A stretch of 64,000 nt of DNA from JAOAPG01 sp963791575 (GTDB taxonomy: Bacteria; Acidobacteriota; Terriglobia; Terriglobales; Acidobacteriaceae): the NCBI GenBank assembly GCA_963791575.1, contig CAWBSY010000008.1:124001-188000 (forward strand), read 5' to 3'. Both the position numbers and the translations under genes were made by a program. Positions 1 through 8,709 of this stretch are shown here, one piece after another. Positions within the stretch are counted from its first letter, which is position 1; each line of letters begins with the position of its first letter. A model generated the notes under the pieces. The model was not told where the DNA came from. It worked only from the letters and a program-made list of their open reading frames with translations, and did no database searches.

Positions 1-579
1 CCGAACAATGGAATGGCGTCCATCGGCTCCCACCGTCAAGTCTGCGCGCAGCTCCATTAGTCCCTGTGGCGTTTTTGCACGCACACCTGCTATTCGATTG
101 TTTTCTAGGATTAATTCTGTGACTTCAGATTCCATGTACAAATGAAATTCTGGATAAAGTTTTGCTTTCTCGGCAATAAAGTTCAGGAAATCCCACTGCG
201 GCATCAGCGCAATGAATTTGCAGTGAGTCGGAAGATGCGAGAAGTCGGCAAAGGGAACGGTGAACTCTGCAATTTGCGCTCCGATCCGAGGGAGCTTTTG
301 ATGTGGCCGGAGCAGAAATTCGTCCAAAATTCCCAGTTCGTACATGATTTCGAGTGTAGAGGGATGAATCGTGTCACCACGAAAGTCACGCAAAAAATCT
401 GCATGTTTTTCGAGGACTATGACCTCGACTCCTGCCCGAGCCAGAAGAAAGCCCAGCACCATCCCCGCTGGACCTCCGCCTACAATGCAGCAGCGGACTT
501 GTACAGTTTGAGAAACGGATTTTTCTCGTGCGGGTTCCAAGAGTCCTCCGGTCGGCGCATAGTCGAAATTGGCGAACAT
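1..579 (-). CDS. FAD-dependent oxidoreductase, N-terminal part (runs off left edge)
   Basis: This is a flavoprotein hydroxylase/reductase of the PHBH/UbiH fold, truncated at the window edge. The minus strand encodes an uninterrupted frame with the Rossmann FAD motif CIVGGGPAGMVLGF near residue 30. It is followed by an acidic strand end (VIVLEK) and an RGDTIHPSTLE segment. The second FAD-binding motif, GADGRHS, lies just before the edge. The start is ambiguous: ATG at 579 is preferred because the in-frame ATG at 666 would lie inside the permease remnant encoded on the other strand. The substrate cannot be inferred because the catalytic C-terminal half is missing. Confidence 0.85.
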   Translation of the reverse strand, partial: MFANFDYAPTGGLLEPAREKSVSQTVQVRCCIVGGGPAGMVLGFLLARAGVEVIVLEKHADFLRDFRGDTIHPSTLEIMYELGILDEFLLRPHQKLPRIGAQIAEFTVPFADFSHLPTHCKFIALMPQWDFLNFIAEKAKLYPEFHLYMESEVTELILENNRIAGVRAKTPQGLMELRADLTVGADGRHSIVR

Positions 580-643
580 GGCAAATGCTACACCATTCGA
601 GTAATTAGCTCGACGAAAGGCGGGAGGTGAACTTGGAGCGCCC

Positions 644-987
644 TGTGGGTCTGATGGCGGTCTCATTCTTCCGGTATTGGCTGGAGCAATCACCGGATAC
701 GATCTCGGAGCCAACGTGCTCAACTTCGGCGCGTTGATCGCATTATAGGCGCGAATGCCGCTGCCTTCGTTCGCTATTATTTGCACGAAGAGCAGAAGAA
801 ACTTGGCACTCTCCTACCGCCAGTGCTCGGCTTCATAATATGTTTTCTTCTTTGGATCAGCCTGAGTCCCAAAGCCCTCGTCTTCGGCGCAATTTGGATG
901 GCGGTAGGAATTGCGGTCGGCGCGTGGAAGACAAAAGGATTCCGCGGCAACCTGGTGGACTTCGAGCTGCCCCCGGAAGAAGCATAA
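644..987 (+). pseudogene. Remnant of an APC-family amino acid permease C-terminus
   Basis: Two overlapping plus-strand frames together read like the last ~110 residues of an APC-superfamily permease. The first frame gives LPVLAGAITGYDLGANVLNF up to a TAG at about 745. The next frame continues with AAAFVRYYLHEEQKKLG, one hydrophobic pair of helices and the ending LVDFELPPEEA. Adding one base near 745 would join them. No start codon or N-terminal helices are present, because the opposite strand there encodes the flavoprotein. I read it as a 5'-truncated, frameshifted fossil. A short separately translated membrane peptide from the TTG at 781 is possible but unlikely. Confidence 0.6.
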
Positions 988-1145
988 GCGACTATCGAGG
1001 ATGCTCCCGTTGAAGCTTCGCTGGGCGGGGTGTTTTCTCATAGTGAAAACTCTCACCGTCAGAAGATCTTGGATTTTTTCTTTCTTAGGTAGAGGATAAC
1101 TTTTTACATGTATTCTCAACCTACCCGCTCTAGAGATCGTCTCCT

Positions 1146-1931
1146 ATGCGCACCCGAATATTTCAGGTTGATGCCTTCACTACCCGCCGATTCGGAGGAA
1201 ATCCTGCGGCGGTGATGTTAATGGATAGCTTTCTGGATGACACAGTCCTGCAGGCCATTGCTGCCGAGAATAACCTGGCCGAAACGGCTTTTCTGGTTCC
1301 TGACAGCGGCAACTATCGCCTGCGCTGGTTCACACCTCTCACTGAAGTACCACTTTGCGGCCACGCAACCTTGGCTAGCGCAGCAGTTGTCATGGAACGG
1401 CTAGAACCTGGACGCAGTAACGTGGTTTTTCATTCGGCTAGCGGAGCCTTGACAGTGAACCGGGCGGATGAGAGTTATGTCATGGACTTTCCGGTCCGGC
1501 CTTGCGAACTGATCTCCACACCGCCTGGGCTTGTCGAAGCACTTGGCGTTGTTCCAGTCGAGGTTTTCGTCAATGCCTTTAACTACATGGCTTTGCTAAA
1601 AACCGGACAAGCCTTACGTGAGCTTTCGCCCGATATGGCAGCACTCGCGCGGATGGATCGACCCGGTGTGATCGTAACGGCAGCAGGAGAGGGAATCTAC
1701 GACTTCATCAGCCGCTACTTTGCTCCGGCTAAAGGCATTCCGGAAGATCCCGTGACCGGTGCTGCACATTGCATGCTTGCACCTTATTGGGCGAAACGAC
1801 TGGGCAAGACCGAGTTTCGCGCCTTCCAAGCCTCGCGTCGTGGCGGAGAAATCACTTGCAGGGTAGTAGGGGATCGCGTCGAGGTAGAAGGCACATGCGT
1901 CTTCTATCTGGAAGGCGAGGCAGAGATTTAG
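1146..1931 (+). CDS. PhzF family isomerase/epimerase-like protein
   Basis: This 261-residue protein belongs to the PhzF/diaminopimelate-epimerase fold family. Visible hallmarks are the N-terminal QVDAFT strand, FGGNPAAV, the AENNLAETAFL stretch carrying the expected catalytic Glu (about residue 46), PLCGHATLA, and the C-terminal EDPVTGAAHC motif. The length is typical of the family. Members isomerise small-molecule intermediates, and most genomic copies have no known substrate. No phenazine genes are nearby, so phenazine synthesis should not be inferred. It is convergent with the GH2 gene, with about 70 bp between the stops. No clear Shine-Dalgarno precedes the ATG. Confidence 0.9.
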   Translation: MRTRIFQVDAFTTRRFGGNPAAVMLMDSFLDDTVLQAIAAENNLAETAFLVPDSGNYRLRWFTPLTEVPLCGHATLASAAVVMERLEPGRSNVVFHSASGALTVNRADESYVMDFPVRPCELISTPPGLVEALGVVPVEVFVNAFNYMALLKTGQALRELSPDMAALARMDRPGVIVTAAGEGIYDFISRYFAPAKGIPEDPVTGAAHCMLAPYWAKRLGKTEFRAFQASRRGGEITCRVVGDRVEVEGTCVFYLEGEAEI

Positions 1932-2002
1932 TGGACGAGATACCACCGGCTGCCCCGTCCTATCGCGAAGCGAAGGGCGGGGATTTTCTCTCTACTCCGC
2001 AC

Positions 2003-4696
2003 TTACTCGACGTTCCACCCGCCCACTTCCACCACCGGCTTCGCGGCTCCCAACTCACTTGCCCTATATGTGGCACTGATTTCCCGCTTCTCTCCCGGCA
2101 ACAATGAGATGTAGTTGTCCTGCCATAACACCGGCAGAATCTCTTCTTTCCCCTTGTCAACTTTTAGCCTCACAAAAAATGCCAAACTCTTGCTCGGATT
2201 TTCCAGCGTGACATGCGTTACTGCATCTTCACCCTTCCGCTCGGTGCGATCCGTAATCTTCAGCTTGACTTTCGGCAACTGCGATAATGCGGTGAAGTCC
2301 GCATAGGATTCCGTTGGCGTCGTGTACCAGTTTGATTTCGCCCAATCCATGGTTTCCTGTTTGCTCGAAAGCCAGTAGAAATTTGATCCCACCAGCTTGC
2401 CTTCAGCATTCTCTAGCCTCAGCACCACAAAATAAGTACCGCTGAGGCCATCGACATTAGGCAGGATAAAAGCTTTGCTAACGCCATCCGCCGGAACGTC
2501 GACGCTCGACTGCTGCGAGAACTTTTCAGTGAGATCAAGGTTTAAAACCTTCGTCGTCAGCTTCAGTCCCTTCGCTTCTTCATACTGGCTGCTAACCACA
2601 GAGATCGACTGATCGTCATATCCGTAGACAGGATGCAGCGGTTCCATCGCTTTCTTGGCTCCGAAGTATCCTCCGCCCGGCCGCAAGTAGTAGTCGTACA
2701 AATGCCAGATCATCGATGGCCACGCATTGTTCAGCATCCACTGAATTACGCCGGTCGAAGCGTACTTGTTGCGACTGTATCCCTCATACATCGCTCGAAT
2801 ACCTTCATAGGACTGAAGCTGCGACTTGAGAGCGTAGTCCTCGACCGAATCGGACTTGCCATAACGTGCATTCAAAGCATCGGTGAATACATGAATGTCT
2901 TTGAATACCCCGCCGCCAGCGTGATAATTCCAGGTGTCATCGATCGGCCAAAGGTGGTCTTTGCCGACCATCGCACGAATGCTCTCAATCGGAGGAACGG
3001 CCGGCCCCATGCTGGTTTCCGTGTTGAAGCCGTAAGCTCCGCCGCAGCCACCTGCATTGCATTGATGCGGAGGTTGAGCGCTCGGAGCATCCTGCAGCCA
3101 GTAAGCCGGTGCAATGTATTCATAAGGTCCAGTCATTTTCACGCCGCTGTCGCCAGTAACTGAGGTCGGCTTGGCCGTTGCAGAAGAAACCACGGGATTC
3201 GGCCAGAGCAGATCTTTTTCAACTTTGAGATAAGTCTGTTCGACGTCCGGAGGCGGCGGATTGTCGCTGCCATTCAGCCACATCACAAGACTCGGGTGGC
3301 TGCGCAAGCGATACATCTGGTCGCGCAATGATTGCTCGGCGATGCTGAAATCCTGTGGTGACCACTTCGGCCAGTGCTCCCAATGATCGCAGCAGCACCA
3401 TCCTGCCATTACCAAAATTCCATTGCGGTCGGCGTAATCGAAGAATTCCGGGACTTCCAGCTTGCCTTCGAGCCGCACCGTATTCAATCCCATATCCTGC
3501 ACGTAACGCAGTTCGTCTTTCATGCGCTGCGAGTTTTCGCGCAGAATCATGTCAGGGGACCAACCGCCCCCGCGGATCAAAATCTTCTTCCCATTCACCG
3601 AAAACACCCGATGCTTGTTTTCGTTCAGCTCTGACGTGACCTGGCGAATACCGAATTGAGTTTTGGACAGGTCCGACGCTTTCCCGTCGACATCGAATTC
3701 CATATTCAAAGTGTAGAGATTTGGCTGGCCCATCTGCTTCGGCCACCATAGCCGGGGACTATCAATATTGAGTTGGGAAACCTGATCGGGATCAAACGTA
3801 ACATCTTTCGACTCATTGGCCGCGAGTTCTACATCCTGTGAGAACTCGATGTCTTCAATCTTTCCCTTTAGGGTTCCTTTCACAGGTTGACTCGTACCAT
3901 TCTTGAGGAGTGCTGTTACCGTCAGGTGTGCTTTATTATTGTCCGGAGAATCGACGTTCGAAACGACTGTCGGATACCGAAGCGCGACTTGACCGCTCGT
4001 CCTTACATCAACAGCGCGCCATAAACCCATGTTCTTATCTGGCGGCGCGGGATTCCAATCAACAAACGTTATCGCGAGGTCTGTTTCCGTGGGCGCGTAA
4101 ACCTGCACCGCCAGAATGTTCTGTTTTCCAGGTTGGGCTGTTTCGGTGACGTTGAATTCATAAGTCCGCCATGCGCCTGCCACGTCGTCAGATTTTGCGA
4201 TCTGCTTTCCATTGAGCCAGATGTTGGCGCGGTAGTTGATTCCGCCAAAGTTCAGCCAGATAGTCTTTCCTTTGTATGCGGCGGGAATCACAAATTCTTT
4301 GCGATACCACCAGGAAACCGCGAACGGACTATCAGCCGGCATGGCGATGTTCGAAAAGTTTGTGCCAATCGGGTAAGCGACTCCGGGCAGTGACCGCAGG
4401 TTCATGCCAAAATCAGGATCGGGGTAGACCTTGTGCTTCACCAGCGCCGCCACGACCGTCGTCGGCACCGAAACGCCATACCAGCCGCTGGGCTGAAATT
4501 TGGGAGTCGAGAGGATATTCCCACCCTGCTCGACCTTCGTCGAGGATTGCAGCATCCAGCCATCGTTCAGGGAAAGCCTCGGCTCGTCTTGAGAAGTATG
4601 CGAGGGAGCTTGGGGTTGGGAAGCACGTGGGGCGTTCTGAGAGAATGCCGACAAAGAACCGATCAGCAACAGGCACAGAAGACTGCACTTTTTCAT
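2003..4696 (-). CDS. Secreted GH2 exo-beta-D-glucosaminidase-like enzyme
   Basis: This is an 897-residue glycoside hydrolase family 2 protein. It begins with a signal peptide (MKKCSLLCLLLIGSLSAFSQ). A sugar-binding jelly-roll domain spans about 40-235, an Ig-like domain about 240-350 and a TIM barrel from about 355. The acid/base region reads MWLNGSDNPP, with Asp478 where beta-galactosidases have NE. The nucleophile region is GFNTETSMG (Glu560). The GSD variant is known from exo-beta-D-glucosaminidases such as CsxA, which remove glucosamine from chitosan oligomers. That points to chitosan- or glucosamine-containing substrates in the periplasm or outside. AAAGGA lies upstream of the ATG. It is monocistronic and divergent from the PpiD gene. 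Confidence 0.88.
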   Translation of the reverse strand: MKKCSLLCLLLIGSLSAFSQNAPRASQPQAPSHTSQDEPRLSLNDGWMLQSSTKVEQGGNILSTPKFQPSGWYGVSVPTTVVAALVKHKVYPDPDFGMNLRSLPGVAYPIGTNFSNIAMPADSPFAVSWWYRKEFVIPAAYKGKTIWLNFGGINYRANIWLNGKQIAKSDDVAGAWRTYEFNVTETAQPGKQNILAVQVYAPTETDLAITFVDWNPAPPDKNMGLWRAVDVRTSGQVALRYPTVVSNVDSPDNNKAHLTVTALLKNGTSQPVKGTLKGKIEDIEFSQDVELAANESKDVTFDPDQVSQLNIDSPRLWWPKQMGQPNLYTLNMEFDVDGKASDLSKTQFGIRQVTSELNENKHRVFSVNGKKILIRGGGWSPDMILRENSQRMKDELRYVQDMGLNTVRLEGKLEVPEFFDYADRNGILVMAGWCCCDHWEHWPKWSPQDFSIAEQSLRDQMYRLRSHPSLVMWLNGSDNPPPPDVEQTYLKVEKDLLWPNPVVSSATAKPTSVTGDSGVKMTGPYEYIAPAYWLQDAPSAQPPHQCNAGGCGGAYGFNTETSMGPAVPPIESIRAMVGKDHLWPIDDTWNYHAGGGVFKDIHVFTDALNARYGKSDSVEDYALKSQLQSYEGIRAMYEGYSRNKYASTGVIQWMLNNAWPSMIWHLYDYYLRPGGGYFGAKKAMEPLHPVYGYDDQSISVVSSQYEEAKGLKLTTKVLNLDLTEKFSQQSSVDVPADGVSKAFILPNVDGLSGTYFVVLRLENAEGKLVGSNFYWLSSKQETMDWAKSNWYTTPTESYADFTALSQLPKVKLKITDRTERKGEDAVTHVTLENPSKSLAFFVRLKVDKGKEEILPVLWQDNYISLLPGEKREISATYRASELGAAKPVVEVGGWNVE

Positions 4697-4935
4697 GAAG
4701 AGGGTCCTTTTGCGAGGGGGTGAGCTCCCTTGGGCACGTGAGAGTTTTGGGAATAACTATTCCTCGCAACACACGAACAACAAAATATGTGCACCGCCTT
4801 GATAACACGTTTTAATGATTCGATTCAATGGCTGATTTCGGTGGACATTCTCCTCCGCGCATGAATTCTTTATTCCTCTCCACAAACTTAACGTTTGCCA
4901 CACGCTGCTTTGTCAACGAATGGTCGCGCGTAGTT

Positions 4936-4941
4936 TATAAT
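4936..4941 (+). promoter_or_regulatory. Candidate -10 box for the PpiD-like gene
   Basis: A perfect TATAAT lies 36 bases before the ATG at 4977. The nearest -35-like hexamer, TTGTCA at 4910-4915, is 20 bases upstream, which is longer than the usual 17. I therefore support the -10 element more than the complete promoter. Confidence 0.4.
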
Positions 4942-4976
4942 CAAGAGTCCCCTTCCAACTCTGGAGTAATAGATAA

Positions 4977-6968
4977 ATGATTCGATTTTTGCAAACCCCT
5001 GGCCCTCTCAAGAAGATCATTCTTGGTGGCTTACTTACAATTATTTGCGTTTTTATGGTGATCACCCTTGTCCCGGGCTTTGGTAGCGCGGACTTTCTCG
5101 GTGGTGGTGGACCCCAGCGTGGGATAGTCGCGACTGTAGGCGATCAGCAGGTCACCGCGCCGGAAGTGCAGCAACAAGCCAAAGCTATGCTGGAGCAACA
5201 ATTTCCGCGTGGAGGCGCGCAGGCGTCCATGCTGCTGCCTTACTTTGCGCAGCGAGCGGCCGATGCATTGATCAGTCAAAAAGCAATGTTCGCGGAAGCG
5301 CAGCGACTAGGCTTGCGTGCAACCGACGATGAGGTGCGGGAGGAGCTGCAGAAGAATCCGAATCTGGCACCCACCTTTTTTCCAGGTGGAACCTTCATCG
5401 GCCAGGATAAATACGAACAATTGTTGCAGCAGCACGACTTGACTGTAGCTCAATTCGAACAAGAACTTCGGGATCAGGTTCTGTTTAACAAATTGCGGAA
5501 TTTGATCGCGGGAAGCGCTTCCGTTACTGATGCGGATGTCCGCCAAGAATTTGAAAAGCAAAACACTAAAGTCAAATTCGAATATGCCGTCATAAAGAAA
5601 GACGACGTTCTCAAAGAAATTCATCCAAGCGATGCCGAGCTTAAGGCTTTCTACGATCGAAACAAAGCAACTTACAACAATTCAATTCCAGAGAAGCGAC
5701 AGGTTAAGTATTTCGTTCTCGACACTAATAAGCTGCAAGCGCAGACTCCAGTTACGCAGGACGAGTTGCAGTCATACTACGATCAGCATCGCGACGAGTA
5801 CCGCGTGCCAGAGCAAGTGAATGTTCGCCACATTCTGATCAAGACTGAACTTGGGCCGGATGGAAAAGTTGATCCTAAAGCGGTCGACGTGGCACGAAAG
5901 AAAGCAGAAGACGTTCTTAAACAATTGAAGGCGGGTGGAAACTTCGAGGAACTTGCCAAGAAATATTCCGAAGATCCGGGGAGTGCCAAGAATGGCGGTT
6001 CGCTGGGACCAATCGGCAAAGGCCGCACGGTTCCGGAATTCGAGAAGGCCGCATTCTCGCTTCCCAAAGGTGGTACGAGCGATTTAGTGCAAAGCAGCTA
6101 TGGCTTCCACATCATCCATGTGGATGACAAGCAAGACGCCCATATGAAATCGCTGGCCGAAGTGAAAGATCAAATCGAGCCACTGGTTCGATTGAACAAG
6201 GCTCAAAAGGCGGCGCAGTCCGAAGCCAGTGCATTGCTCACCCAGGCTCGTAGCCAGGGAATGGACAAAGCTGCTGCCGCTAAAGGACTGCAACTCATCA
6301 CCACGGATTTTGTAAGCAAGTCGGATTCGCTTCCAGGTATCGGCAGTTCGCCGTCGTTCATGGAGGCTGTATTCGGCGAGCCGGACAAATCTGCTCCTGA
6401 TCAAGCACAGCTGCCGCAAGGCTACGCCGTTTTCCAGGTGCAAGCGATCAAGCCTCCCGCTACCCCGACCTTCGAAGAAATTCGTGGCCGGGTTGAAAGT
6501 GAATTCAAGAACGAGCGCTCGGCACAATTGCTGACCCAAAAGACGCAGGAGCTTTCCGATCGCGCGAAAGCTGATCACGATCTCAAGAAAGCTGCCAAGG
6601 AGCTCGGCGCTACGGTGAAGACCAGCGACTTCGTCTCCCCGGATGGGCAGGTGCCTGATATCGGTTCAATGACTGGACCAGCCTCGGTTGCATTCACATT
6701 GAAGCCAGGAGATATCAGCGGTCCGCTCGACAGTGGAAATACCGGCGCGGTTCTGAACGTTCTTGAGAAGCAGCAACCCACTGACCAGGATTTTGCAACC
6801 AAGAAAGACCAGATTCGCGATTCACTTCTGCAAGCCAAGCAAGGAGAATTGTTCGGCATGTTCGTAGCCAACTTGCGCGAACAGATGGAAAAGTCAAAAA
6901 AGATCAAGATCAATCAGGATGAAATGAAAACCTTGACCCATGGATCACTGGGGGAACAAGGCGAATAA
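4977..6968 (+). CDS. PpiD-like membrane-anchored peptidyl-prolyl isomerase
   Basis: This 663-residue periplasmic folding factor has one N-terminal membrane anchor (about residues 13-33, ILGGLLTIICVFMVITLVPG). A SurA-type chaperone region follows (about 50-270). A parvulin domain lies at about 281-385, opening VNVRHILIKT and closing SYGFHIIHVDD. A second, degenerate parvulin-like region near the C-terminus (FTLKPGDISGPL) suggests the double-domain PpiD/SurA layout. The role is inferred to be folding of exported or outer-membrane proteins. A CTGGAG sequence precedes the ATG. The gene is followed after 82 bp by malQ, with no obvious terminator between. Confidence 0.88.
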   Translation: MIRFLQTPGPLKKIILGGLLTIICVFMVITLVPGFGSADFLGGGGPQRGIVATVGDQQVTAPEVQQQAKAMLEQQFPRGGAQASMLLPYFAQRAADALISQKAMFAEAQRLGLRATDDEVREELQKNPNLAPTFFPGGTFIGQDKYEQLLQQHDLTVAQFEQELRDQVLFNKLRNLIAGSASVTDADVRQEFEKQNTKVKFEYAVIKKDDVLKEIHPSDAELKAFYDRNKATYNNSIPEKRQVKYFVLDTNKLQAQTPVTQDELQSYYDQHRDEYRVPEQVNVRHILIKTELGPDGKVDPKAVDVARKKAEDVLKQLKAGGNFEELAKKYSEDPGSAKNGGSLGPIGKGRTVPEFEKAAFSLPKGGTSDLVQSSYGFHIIHVDDKQDAHMKSLAEVKDQIEPLVRLNKAQKAAQSEASALLTQARSQGMDKAAAAKGLQLITTDFVSKSDSLPGIGSSPSFMEAVFGEPDKSAPDQAQLPQGYAVFQVQAIKPPATPTFEEIRGRVESEFKNERSAQLLTQKTQELSDRAKADHDLKKAAKELGATVKTSDFVSPDGQVPDIGSMTGPASVAFTLKPGDISGPLDSGNTGAVLNVLEKQQPTDQDFATKKDQIRDSLLQAKQGELFGMFVANLREQMEKSKKIKINQDEMKTLTHGSLGEQGE

Positions 6969-7050
6969 CTGCAAGCACCATAACTGCGTTCCACAGGCGA
7001 TTGACTTTTAATCCCGAGGGTTTTCCCTCAAATCAATTTAGAAAAGACTC

Positions 7051-8580
7051 ATGCCATTTCCTCGCTCAACCGGAATTCTGCTTCATCCGATCTCTCTTCC
7101 CTCGCGTGGCGGAATCGGAGACTTCGGCCCGGCCGCTTATGAGTTTGTGGACTTCCTGGTTTCGGCGCGTCAGGGATTGTGGCAGGTCCTACCGCTTGGC
7201 CCGCCGGCCAACGGCAATTCGCCTTATTCGTCGACTTCCGCTTTCGCCGGAAATCCGCTTTTAATCAGTCTGGAAAGACTGGCAGACCACGGCTGGATTG
7301 ATCATTCGCGTCTGTCGGAGCTATCCGATTCCGTCGGACCCATCGATTATGCCGAAGTGACCCGGGGCAAATTGCCGCTTATTACCGAGGCTGCGCAAAA
7401 CTTTCTGGATCGTTCCGCCGACCACCAGAGATCTCGTTTCAAAGACTTCTGTACGGAAAACGCATGGTGGCTGGAAGATTACGTTCTCTACGATGTCTTG
7501 CGAGAGCACAACCGGAAGCTGTGTTGGAAAGATTGGCCGAGTGAAATTGCCCGCCGCGAGCCTGCGGCTCTGGAGCAAGCACAAAAAGAATATGCTTCCG
7601 AAATAGCCACTCGTCGCGTTACGCAATTCTTTTTCTGGGAGCAGTGGCGAGCCTTAAGGCTTTATTGCGCGCAAAAATCAATACGCGTGGTCGGCGACAT
7701 CGCAATCTTTGTCGATTACGACAGCGCTGACGTGTGGGCTCATCGCGATCTCTTTCGTATAAAAGACAACCTTGAGCCGGAAGTCGTTTCCGGCGTTCCT
7801 CCAGATGCCTTTAGTGCCACTGGCCAGCGCTGGGGCAATCCCCTATACAACTGGGAACGAATGCGTTCGCATAATTACGACTGGTGGATCCAGCGCCTGC
7901 GTTGGGCCGTTCAGACGTGCGATTTCATTCGTCTCGATCACTTTCGCGGCTTCGCACAGTTCTGGGAAATTCCAGCAAGCGAACCCACCGCCATAAACGG
8001 CAAGTGGGTGGATGGTCCCGGAGACGATCTGTTCCACAAATTGCGTGAGGCTTTCGGAAGTCTACCGTTTTTCGCTGAAGATTTAGGTGTAATCACTCCG
8101 GATGTTAATGCATTACGTGAGCGCCACAACATACCAGGCATGGCAGTGCTGCAGTTTGGATTTGGCGACCCTGGCGCGCACATTTATTTGCCTCATCGCT
8201 TGACGCCAGACCGCGTTATCTATACCGGCACTCACGATAATGACACGACGCTCGGATGGTGGAAAAATGCTCAGCCGCACGAGCGTGCAGCTGTCGAGTC
8301 TTTGGTGGGTCATCAAGAAGATGGTGTGAATTGGGCTCTAATCCGGCTTGCACAAAGCTCCGTGGCAAGTTTGTCGGTCGCACCTCTGCAGGATGTGCTC
8401 GGTCTTGGCAGTGAGGCTCGTCTGAACACGCCCAGCTTCCACGATGGCAACTATCACTGGCGATATCAGCCCGGTTCACTAAAGCAGGAGCTGGCGCAGC
8501 GCTTGGCGACGCTCGCTGAGGTGACTGACCGTCTTCCGCAACCGGCGGCGATTCAACCCAGTGATGACTTCCTCGCCTAG
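7051..8580 (+). CDS. malQ: 4-alpha-glucanotransferase (amylomaltase)
   Basis: This is a 509-residue GH77 disproportionating enzyme that transfers maltooligosaccharide segments between alpha-1,4-glucans in the cytoplasm. The N-terminus RSTGILLHPISLPS and the segment LPLGPPANGNSPYSS are family signatures. The nucleophile region FIRLDHFRGF, the acid/base area FFAEDLGVITPDV and the late YTGTHDNDTTLGWW motif are all present. The length matches the short bacterial MalQ type. No glycogen or maltose operon is adjacent, so it probably serves general glycogen/maltodextrin metabolism. Confidence 0.95.
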   Translation: MPFPRSTGILLHPISLPSRGGIGDFGPAAYEFVDFLVSARQGLWQVLPLGPPANGNSPYSSTSAFAGNPLLISLERLADHGWIDHSRLSELSDSVGPIDYAEVTRGKLPLITEAAQNFLDRSADHQRSRFKDFCTENAWWLEDYVLYDVLREHNRKLCWKDWPSEIARREPAALEQAQKEYASEIATRRVTQFFFWEQWRALRLYCAQKSIRVVGDIAIFVDYDSADVWAHRDLFRIKDNLEPEVVSGVPPDAFSATGQRWGNPLYNWERMRSHNYDWWIQRLRWAVQTCDFIRLDHFRGFAQFWEIPASEPTAINGKWVDGPGDDLFHKLREAFGSLPFFAEDLGVITPDVNALRERHNIPGMAVLQFGFGDPGAHIYLPHRLTPDRVIYTGTHDNDTTLGWWKNAQPHERAAVESLVGHQEDGVNWALIRLAQSSVASLSVAPLQDVLGLGSEARLNTPSFHDGNYHWRYQPGSLKQELAQRLATLAEVTDRLPQPAAIQPSDDFLA

Positions 8581-8709
8581 GTTTCGCAGGGAATAGTTTT
8601 TAGGTCGGAACAGTTTTAACGACGTTGTAACACTTAGCGATTCACCTCTCCAGCGCGAATCGTGTAACGTGTAAATTGAGGTCGGAGTTGGAACTCGGAG
8701 TGAACTCTA

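Noticed and set aside
142..630. Plus-strand 162-codon frame at the left end
   Set aside because: The minus strand encodes a convincing flavoprotein with FAD motifs over the same bases; the plus frame has no protein-like features.
1028..1056. GTTTTC/GAAAAC hairpin after the permease remnant
   Set aside because: Stem is short and no T run follows; not supported as a terminator.
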